Positions 55,481 through 64,000 of a stretch of DNA of 64,000 bases are shown here, one piece after another. The DNA comes from Ottelia alismoides (taxonomy: Eukaryota > Streptophyta > Magnoliopsida > Alismatales > Hydrocharitaceae): NCBI GenBank assembly GCA_037367405.1, contig JAZKJV010005759.1, forward strand, positions 62,001-126,000. The letters are read 5' to 3'. Numbering within the stretch: position 1 is the first letter of the stretch; the number at the start of each line of letters is the position of its first letter. The translations under genes were made by a program, and so were the position numbers. Under the pieces are notes generated by a model. That model saw only the letters and a list, made by a program, of their open reading frames with translations. It was not told where the DNA came from and searched no databases.

Positions 55481-56860
55481 CAAGGCGAAATGTCCAGTCG
55501 GTGCTGTGACTACTCACGAAACCCGATGCAATTCAAATTTATCAAATATGCCAAGGAAGTCCAAGTTTACTCAAATTGAACTTCTTTAGCATATTTATCA
55601 AATAGTCTAGATCTGAGGAATATTCTTAATATTGATATACTTGATTGAGTAGATAAGGATCTTCGATTTAGTTGAAATTTGAATGATTAAATGCTCATGT
55701 TAAGTTATTTAAACTCCAAGTTATCATTTCAAAATAAGTAAAGTAAAATAAGTGGTTACTTAACACTCCGATGGGGCACCTATATATTATCTTCACAGGT
55801 CACCGAGTCTTCTATACAGCCTTCGTAGCTTTTGGTAAGGGAACAGTGTCCTGGTTTGGTAGGGCTACAAGGTGTAGGGTCAAAAGAGGGGCCATCATAT
55901 CCTTGATTCCTTTCTACAACAATTGCGAGGGACCTTGCACTTTAATTTCTTGGGAAACAAAGCGGGGGGAAGAAGAGGGGAGATGCGAGAGATCTTCGAG
56001 CTTTTGTTGTTAGCGAACACGTGATCATGTGGCGTGCCATCATCAAAGATTGCAAAAAGCAAGAGACAAATGGTAGATATATAGGTGTGTGCCTATCACT
56101 TCAAAAGCATGCGCCCCAGTTTCAAACCCCACTTGAGCTTTAGTTGCATCTTTCCCTCCTTCCCGATTTCACACTTCCCTGACTACGTGGTGTTAGTAGG
56201 TCTCTTATTATCGCTTTATAATTTACGACCTGTTTCTTATATGTATATTCTTGCCATAACAAATGTTTGAAGTTCCTTCCACTCTTAAGTATTCTGAATT
56301 ACTAAATTTAGTTGGCACAAACTGCATTAATACCAATGAATGCTACACGAAATATGTTGTCGTTACGTTCAACCACGACCAATTATATATATTACGTACG
56401 TCATATGTTTATATTCATTCAAAACAAAGATAACCTGGTGTTTATATTTCTATTAATTATTTGAGATCCTTCTATTTAATTTCCTTCTGCCAAAACTGGA
56501 AAAATTCAAGCGACTGGTATGTCCTAAACCCTTCTAAACGCTGAGCAGGATTGTTAGAGATATAAATGCATATAATTTTTTATCAATGCTCTATAGGGCG
56601 TAGTAGATCCATACGAATTTTGCAAATGAGACCGCATACCATATAATAAACATCACAAAGAGGACAACTGTTAAGTTGGTACCCATGATTTGGTTTATAT
56701 TTTCCAATAAACCTCCACATATTCGAGGAAGAAATAAAACATAAAAAACACCCCCGCAAAGTTAAAAAGAACTTCCAATTGATATACTTTTGAACCCTAA
56801 ATTCCGGGAGATTGGATGATGCATTTCATTTCCAATTATTTCCTAACTCGTATATTCTTT
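55481..56860. other. Unassigned region
   Basis: Mixed-composition DNA with short open frames (55771-56013, 56085-56270) that show no recognisable motif. I see no repeat or element end in it. Confidence 0.4.
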
Positions 56861-56866
56861 CCATTG

Positions 56867-57150
56867 AGGAGATTTGGAGATCTTCCTATTTAAGGAGATT
56901 TGGAAAATCTTCATGTTTAGAGAGATTTGAGAATCTATCTATTTACGAAGATTTGTTTGTATGGGGTATTATATAAACCCTCATAGGTTACTGTTTTTTA
57001 ATCTCCCTGTACTCCAGTTCTTCTACCATATTAAAGAGATCCATCGGCACCAAGGATGTAGCTCAGTTTAGGATGTACCTTGTAAATCCTTGTGTTTTCA
57101 TGCTTTCTTGATTGATCGTTTGTATGTATTCCGGTTTTACGATTCACAAC
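56867..57150 (+). promoter_or_regulatory. Possible LTR-type promoter with 26-bp tandem repeats
   Basis: GGAGATTTGG-type units start at 56868, 56894, 56920 and about 56947, followed by TATATAAA at 56970-56977. Repeats directly before a TATA box are common in LTRs of Ty1/copia elements. No LTR ends or partner were found. Confidence 0.35.
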
Positions 57151-57159
57151 ATCGTCCAA

Positions 57160-58570
57160 GAAAAAAAATACGATTTTTTCACGAGGGCATAGCTTAGCGA
57201 GTCCTTAAATAAATCAAAAGAGTGCATTGACAGTTACATCCGAAACAATAAAAAATCATATGTAAAAAATTCTATAGCAATTCTGTTTCCAACAAAATCA
57301 ACTAAGACCAAGACCTTAGTAAGGTTCCTATTCTCTAAATCAGAGAAGAAAGAGATCTGAACAATCCCTCTTGGAAGCACAGTTGGAATAATAATGCTTA
57401 GTCCTCTATTAACAATTGAGAAGATAGACAAAAGGTTCAATGGATCATCTTTGTTTGCATCCGTACGGATTTTGTCATTCAGAATGAGCTAATAAAAAAA
57501 GGAGAGAGCAGGAAGCATATTATTATTTCAAATCAATCTATAAACTGGGTTTACAAATCCCCCACTTATAATCCTCTTGAAGAACATAGAAGTAATAATT
57601 TACTTTTCTCAAACGTAGAAATGCATTCAACAAAATTAGTAATAACAATTGAGGTATACTCCATCCATATTTTACTATCTTCATCTAGGTTTACTTCATT
57701 GATTTTCTCTGTAACAATATTTAGCAATTACAGTGAGACTGATGGTTTGCAAGTGTATTTTCAAAGGTAAATATTCCTTGAAAGTTTTGTATGCCAGTTA
57801 AAGAATTTTGCATGATCATGAATTGCAGTTTCTCTTAGTATGCCAAAAGGATACACCAGATTTGTTACCAATATTTTTTAGAATGACCACATAAGTTTAA
57901 TCAAATAACTGAGTAGGGAAGACACTGTGAGGTTGAAATAACGAATGCCCAATATATCTATCCTCTATTCATTTTAAATATAGTAATTGCAGACTAATTG
58001 ACTAAATGTAGTTTCTTTGCACTTGCGAGCCTATTACTCATGAAAGCAAATTTATATTCATCAATTATCCTTATAAAATTAAGAGGGATGAAGAAGATTG
58101 ACATGTTGTGAATAGCCAGTGAATTCAAAGCAAGTTAAGGAGAATTTACGCTGATGGGAGAGTTAAGTTGATCTTTTTGAGAAGATTGTCTTTTACAAAG
58201 CTTTTATCTAGTAGATTATTCCAAAATGATTTTAGTATCTTTTATAGTGAAGGCCATGATGCAAGAAGTTTGTGGGACTTATGCCTCGGCTTAGTTCCTT
58301 ATTTGTAGACTTCAAATGGACAAGAATATACGTAATATTTTCATGATATTTCAAATATTTCCTTGCATATCTTCAATGAAAAGTAAAAGATCATCCGTAA
58401 ATTGGATACTAGACATTTGGTATTATCAATTTTATTACTATAAGTCGGAAAAGAGAGTTTAAACTCCATTATTCAGCATGTTACAACGCATAAGCATGGT
58501 AATGTTGAATAGTAATGAGGGAGGAGGTAGAATCCTTTGATTTAAATTCCATAACAAACACTTGTATGTA
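57160..58570 (-). pseudogene. Decayed LINE (L1-type) reverse transcriptase fragment
   Basis: The minus strand shows PPSLLLFNITMLMRCNMLNN (about 58550-58490), then QFTDDLLLFIEDMQGNI with the FADD-type active site altered to FTDD (58390-58401), then SLAIHNMSIFFIPLNFIRII (about 58130-58070) and a weak LFNLTVSSLLSYLI (about 57940). The order and spacing fit a non-LTR retrotransposon RT and its C-terminal region. Stops and shifts are frequent. The boundaries are not defined. Confidence 0.6.
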
Positions 58571-58875
58571 ACATTGAAATTGCCTTCTTGTACAAATCAT
58601 CTTGTCAATAAGAACACAATATTAACATAAAAACAACACAAAAATATAAAAAAGTAAAATAAAGAAAGAAATTAGGTGTGCCTTATGCATATGTCTGTGG
58701 GGTGCATACTAACCAAGAAAAATAAGAATACACAGTAATGTGAACTGTATTTATGATCTTAATCCAGGGATCGGGTTAGGTTGATGCAGGGTCAACCGAA
58801 AAACAAGAAGAAAACTCAAGAACACACAAAAAAGTCTAAAATGACATGTATATAATGCATATAAGTTTCACGCTG
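58571..58875. other. Unassigned AT-rich stretch left of E6
   Basis: A-rich sequence with no recognised feature. The last five bases (CGCTG) would be the target duplication of E6 if the left LTR edge is at 58876. Confidence 0.4.
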
Positions 58876-59688
58876 TGACGAATAACGTTTTATCAAGAGT
58901 CTGTTGTTCCAACAAGGCAGAAACACTAGTCGTTGAGGCGGCCGCTTGAAAACCTAAATCAGCCAACAATCAACCCATAATGTATGATAAATCAATGAAA
59001 AATTGTAAGTCAAAATTTATTTTTTATTTTAATTCTACAAAATATGTATATAATGTATAATTATGTAGAGTATTGTACCATAGAGAGCAAATGGGATAGA
59101 TTGAGAAATTAAAATTAATTATTGCTGAATAATTCTATTTTTTGTTGTTTCTTTTTGTAATTTTATTTTTGATATATTTGTGGGTTTTAATATTTATTTT
59201 TTATTTGATTTTTAGATTTCGTAAATGTTTTTTTCTGAATTCTTATTTATAAATAAAATATAGTTATTTATAATGCAAGTAATATTAATATATATAGATA
59301 ATAAAGAGATAAATAAATAAGAAAAATGTTTTTATGTTTTTTTCTAAATATAAAATAAAACTAAAATAAAGAGAATAAGGTATTTTGTGTTTTTAAATAT
59401 TTTGCAAATGTTTTATGATTTTTAAAGAGTTTTTATAATTTTATTGGTTTTTAGATTCTCAAAAGTGTGAAACAGTGAACAAGTCAAATACCAAAAATTG
59501 TTTTGGGTTGTAAAAATAGATAACAGTGCAACATATGCCCAAAAATAATTTTAATATTATATATAGAAAAGAAAATTCAAATATATGAAACTGATTTTTT
59601 GGATTTTTATAAGAATCTTTATTGATTTTTATGAATTTTTTGGGGTTTTATGATTTTTAGGAGTTTTGTTTTATAATTTTTAGTGGTT

Positions 59689-59891
59689 TTGGGATATGTG
59701 ATAGAATATAAAATAATATATGTACTCAAATTTATGTTAGAATAACATATGTACTCTAATATATTTTTTAGTGGTTTTAGAATATTAGAATAATATATGT
59801 TAGAATAATATATTTTTAGTGGTTTTAGAATATTAGAATAATATATGTACTCTAATACATATATTATTTTATATTCTATCAAATATCCCAA
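59689..59891. repeat. Inverted repeat with about 35-bp arms, enclosing a 48-bp direct repeat
   Basis: Arms 59690-59724 and 59856-59890 pair with one mismatch, of which 26 bp (59699-59724 with 59856-59881) are perfect. Inside, AGTGGTTTTAGAATATTAGA recurs at 59770 and 59818. It could be a small MITE or a self-made hairpin. Confidence 0.8.
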
Positions 59892-60829
59892 GTTTAGAAT
59901 TTTCGAAGATGGTTTTATAGTTTTTTGGATTTTAATAATCAAACAAGAAGAAAATGCATATTTTTGTATTTTTAATAAATACGAAAAAAATAAAAATTCC
60001 ATGTGAAAAATATATCTCATTCAACAAGATGTTAGAAACTTAAATTAAACTTCTAATGATTTTTGGAACCATTGAAATATTTATGAAGATAAATAAATAT
60101 ATTGATAAAATTTACAGCTTACAAAGACATGTTTGCAATTAAAAGAAACTTAAACTCAATTTTAGAACATGTCCATAAAGTTTAAGACATAAAGTACAAT
60201 TTTCCCGAAAAGCACTTCATGTGGGATGACACGTGAAGTGACGTGGACGGAACATAAATATAAATAAGAAAAGTTTGAGGTTCTACTTGCAAATATTACA
60301 ATTTTTTTACACTATAATCAGTATTTACAGAACTAATACAAATTACCAAAAGAATGGGGGTTCAGATGCGCAAATTACACCCAACGTGTGCGTTGATGAA
60401 TGGTGGAGATTTGATCACTTAACATGGTCGATGGTTGTAGTGTCTCCGTTATTCTTACATGCTACTAAGATGCTCGGCACATTCATGCTAATGATCTGTA
60501 TCGACTAGTGCCTTCAAGAATGTCCATGACCCATCGACGGGGCCCTGGAAGCTTAGGAGCGCTCATGCACCTAGGGATGTTCTTGGGTCTGAAACCCCTC
60601 ACATGGGGTCTTCCAGAATCTATACCTGGATAAGAAGAATGACAAAGCATGAGCGAAGCAATCTAGGTCTTTATTGGGTGGAATCGGGTAGAGATGGAGT
60701 GAAATGGGGCTCTCTGATTATGAGTGGTAGAGTGAGAGCTGAGGACTTGATCCGTAAAGGATTCAAGGGGACTGGTGATGTGGAAGATGGAAAAACGACA
60801 AGGGAAGAGAATGGGTAGTTAGTGGAGGT

Positions 60830-61940
60830 CAGTCACATTTAAGGATGCAGAAGTCAGTAATTGGTACTCGGTCGGTAGGGTCACTGACTAAGGATTAATC
60901 GGTAATCGAGAGAGTAATCAGATGAGTCAAGCATTAGTCGATTTTGATTTTTTAATTATTTCAAATATATAAATCAATTTTTGTAACGTATACTCTCATT
61001 TATATTCATATATTTAGCAGTTTTAATGTTTTTAAGAGCTTAAAAAATTATATCCAGAAAAGAAAAATGAAGCAAGTTAAGAACAAAATGTTCGGTACAT
61101 AACACGAACAAAATGTTAAGAACAAAATGTTTGATACATATCACAAGTTGAAGTTACAAATAAATTAACACAAAGATAATCAACAACCATAAAAGATAAA
61201 TAGCCTAAGTTACCTAACCATCATGGAAATCAACAAGAAGAATCTAATCTAACGAACATCAGGGCATAATAAACACAATTCTAATCTTATATAAGTTAAC
61301 CAACATGCAAATTGGCAAGAATATGTGGGTGTGGGCGTGGGAGCGCGTGGGTATATGCACGCGTACATGCATGCACACTCTAAGCTATATAAGTATATAT
61401 TTAGAATGATATTTAAGAACATTCCATGAATGCATATGTGTTTGTTATATTTTATTTCTTTTGTATATTGCTTATTTGAATATTTTTGTGAAATTAAATC
61501 ATTACGTTTTAAGTAAAATTATGCAGGATAGTATCTTAATTAGTTGATATTTTATATCTAGATGAAAAACTATAATTTAAAGTACATAAGTCTTATAAAT
61601 AATTTTCTTATAATTTTTATTTAACATTTTTAGTGTTTTTTTATATTTTTGATTTATTTGTGAATTATACCTATTAGCATGTAACCTTAAGTATCTTATC
61701 ATACTGTCTAACAACAAGCTCTAAATCTCATATAATTCTAACCAGGTAATCGGGTTTACGATTTGTGCCTAAACCTATATCTGAAATCCCTTTGCAAAAG
61801 TCGACCAAGTAATTGCCTGATTAATCGGGTCAGACCGACTATTGGCCGATTTAGCCTAGTCGAGTCGGGTACCCCCTCCCCCCTCGACTCAACTAGTCAG
61901 CCTAGTCAGTCGATTTATACAATAGTGGCCACATTCAATA
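60830..61940. mobile_element. Possible non-autonomous DNA transposon inside the E6 LTR
   Basis: Both ends carry sub-terminal words of the type GATTAATCGG, TAGTCG and CTAGTCAGTCG (60870-60950 and 61810-61915, the latter in opposite orientation). The inferred size equals the excess length of the E6 LTR. hAT-like elements of plants often look like this, but I could not fix terminal repeats or an 8-bp duplication. Confidence 0.35.
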
Positions 61941-62273
61941 TAAGGGTGGACGATGGTCAGATCTCTAGAACTTTGGTATACTGTAAAATTGGGAATCTAA
62001 CAGAAAACTACAACAAAACATCAAATAAAGTATGTAATTAAAATGCTGGAATGAAAGTGCATGAGAATAAACCTAACCTAAACCTCGACAAGGCTTGGAG
62101 ATGCCTCTGCCGAAGTTAGGCCTCCCAACTTTGGGGATCAATGTCGCTAGCCCCTTTTCCTCACCTTGGAACAACCAGAACCTCCATATTAAGAATATCA
62201 CTAGAGATTCTATGTTCTTTACTATTATAAGATTTCAATGACAGATCAAAATGCAAAAAATTGAGCAGGTGCT

Positions 62274-62281
62274 TATTTATA
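62274..62281 (-). promoter_or_regulatory. TATA box, E6 LTR
   Basis: The minus strand reads TATAAATA in ATGTATAAATAAGCACC. Confidence 0.55.
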
Positions 62282-63672
62282 CATAGGTGAAAGGGCGCTT
62301 CAAAATTTATGGATTTTGATCAAATCGATGGGTGTATGAGGAAGATGATTGATGGGCGTGATAGACAGATGAAATATGCAGAGATCTTGTGAAGAAATTG
62401 AATTGAGTAGAGCAGTGTATCGAAAAAGAAAAGTTAATGAAATTGGGGATTCGAGGTGCTCTGACAGGTCAGAGGAGGCAGAGGGGTAGTTGACATGCTG
62501 GTCAACAATTGGGTGTTCTTCATTACTCCACGTAGGACCAAATAGGATAAAATAAGGAGCAAAATAATAAATAAATGCAAAAAATAGGAAATGAATTAAC
62601 TAAATAAAAAGTAAAACATAAAAAATATTTATTATTTGACATACTATTTTTATATGTTTTTTATTTATTTTTAAAACTTCATTCATTGGGTATTATTTTT
62701 ACAAGTATATGCATATGCATAAGTACTTATATTTGACCTAATTTATTTTTATTTTATGTTTTAAATTTTATTACTATATTTACATATTTTTTATATTTAT
62801 AATATATTTAAATATATATTTACATTTTTTCTATTTTTCTAATTTTATTTTTATATTTAAATAATCATGTATATATTCATTATAGATATAGTATACTTAT
62901 ATAGTTTAACGTTTTTTTATTTTAATGTATTTTTAATGCTTTTTTTGTTTATGTTTTAAATATGTTTTAAATAATATTTAAAATTAATTATAAATATAAG
63001 AAATGCAAAAATATAAAGAACCAAGTAAATGAATAAAATATACATGTATATAGTACAATGAGACACCAGAAAGATTGCTTTTATATCCTAACTCCAGTTT
63101 GAATGAAGCCACCTTCATTAAATAGATAATTTGATTTTAAATGCAATGGAGTGAGTTTGATGAATTTTGAACTCATATGGAGAAGATATTAGTCTCGGAA
63201 GTTCTGTTTATGACCTTTTCATTTGTGTGTCCCACTTGCATATACATTTTTTATGTGCATTTTTGTACTTTTCTATGCATTTTTATGTATAAGTTCATAT
63301 TGATACTTTTATTATTTGAGGTGTATAAAATATAACATAAAATAGGTGAAATATTAACTATTTATAATTAAGTAAATCAGAGTTTTGTGTGTACTTTTAC
63401 ATTTTCACCCTATCCCCCTACTTTATTCTTGGTTGACCAAGTCAAAAGTAACCTGATCTCGAAATTTAGGATCATTCAATTTCTTTGATAATTCATTTAT
63501 TTTTTCTTTTTTTCTTTATTCTTTTATTCTAGATTTAAATATAGGAATTTATAGAGTATTTATAAACAAATCATGAATTTTAATTTGTCCAAGATAGCTC
63601 TATTTACATGTATTTTGATAAGGATTTAAATGTAAAATTAAAGAATAAAGGTAAATGAATGATTATTCATCA

Positions 63673-64000
63673 GCCCCTATACTTATCTTTTCTAGTCCCT
63701 AGCAAACACTTATTGAAAATAAATGCACTAAAAAGAAAATAAAGAAAAGAATAAATAAATGAGTTGGAATGATTTTGATTCTTTAAACATAGCTTCATAA
63801 AATAAAAGTTTGGAGCTCAATCAGACCTTTAGATTATTCGTGTATTCAAAACCATATTGGGAATCAGTCTTGAAACTCAACAGCCCTCAAGAACCACAAA
63901 ACTATGTCCAAGTTTCCTAAAAAATCAGGTCAAAACAAGTCTACATCATACGTAAAACCTTATGACTATGAGTCTATAATGTATAGTGAAGGTGAAATGT
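63673..64000 (-). mobile_element. E6 polypurine tract and end of internal region
   Basis: The minus strand has AAGTATAGGGGC directly before the LTR, preceded by a TTTGCTAGGGACTAGAAAA hairpin (63688-63706) as in E5 and E2. The rest is non-coding and shares GAGCTCCAAACTTT with E5. The element continues past the window. Confidence 0.7.

Larger units (their letters stand above)
58876..63672 (-). repeat. E6 LTR, minus strand (3' LTR of an element leaving the window)
   Basis: On the minus strand it starts TGATGAATAATCATTC (63672) after a polypurine tract and ends near TTATTCGTCA (58876). TATA box at 62274-62281 (minus). It is related to E5 and E0a. It is 4797 bp, about 1.1 kb longer than the E5 LTR, all of the excess lying downstream of the TATA box, where a separate insertion is suspected. 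Confidence 0.65.

Noticed and set aside
55771..56013. 80-codon frame as a host gene
   Set aside because: No recognisable motif, no splice or promoter context, and surrounding DNA is unassigned repeat-like sequence.
57234..57440. 68-codon minus-strand frame as a gene
   Set aside because: It lies at the tail of the LINE remnant and shows no domain. Probably chance.

Overview
This is plant intergenic DNA made almost entirely of nested LTR retrotransposons of the Ty3/gypsy superfamily. I find no host gene. The evidence for a plant with a repeat-rich genome is: chromodomain-type pol genes with initiator tRNA-Met primer sites, Athila-type pol with tRNA-Asp primer sites, LTRs of 2-4 kb, and a non-coding (LARD-like) family. 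The species cannot be told from the sequence.

The core is a four-level nest. E1 is a plus-strand chromovirus (5664 to about 49565). E2 is a plus-strand Athila-type element (12585-48298) that landed in the integrase gene of E1, with target duplication GAGAC. E3 is a minus-strand chromovirus (16013-37190) in the leader of E2, with duplication TGTAC. E4 is a non-coding tandem element (20953-34810) at the start of gag in E3, with duplication GGTGG. LTR divergence counted by eye on short stretches falls in that order: about 7% (E1), 6-7% (E2), 4% (E3) and 1.6% (outer LTRs of E4). That is the order nesting predicts. All pol genes carry stops and frameshifts, so none of the copies is autonomous now.

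E4 has the layout LTR-internal-LTR-internal-LTR. Its two outer LTRs are closest to each other and its middle LTR is the odd one. It carries no gag or pol, but it shares non-coding blocks with E2: a leader block with a GAGGAC/GTCCTC stem, and hairpins followed at once by a G-run that resembles a polypurine tract.

Flanks. Left, 1-5663 (E0): decayed LTR ends of Athila-type relatives, a tRNA-Asp primer-site remnant and a decayed internal stretch. Right, 49566-55430 (E5): the 3' part of another Athila-type relative and its 3.7 kb LTR. Then 55431-58875: mostly unassigned sequence with a possible LTR promoter and a decayed minus-strand LINE reverse transcriptase. Finally 58876-64000 (E6): a minus-strand LTR related to E5, probably carrying a 1.1 kb insertion, and the first bases of its internal region, which runs off the window.
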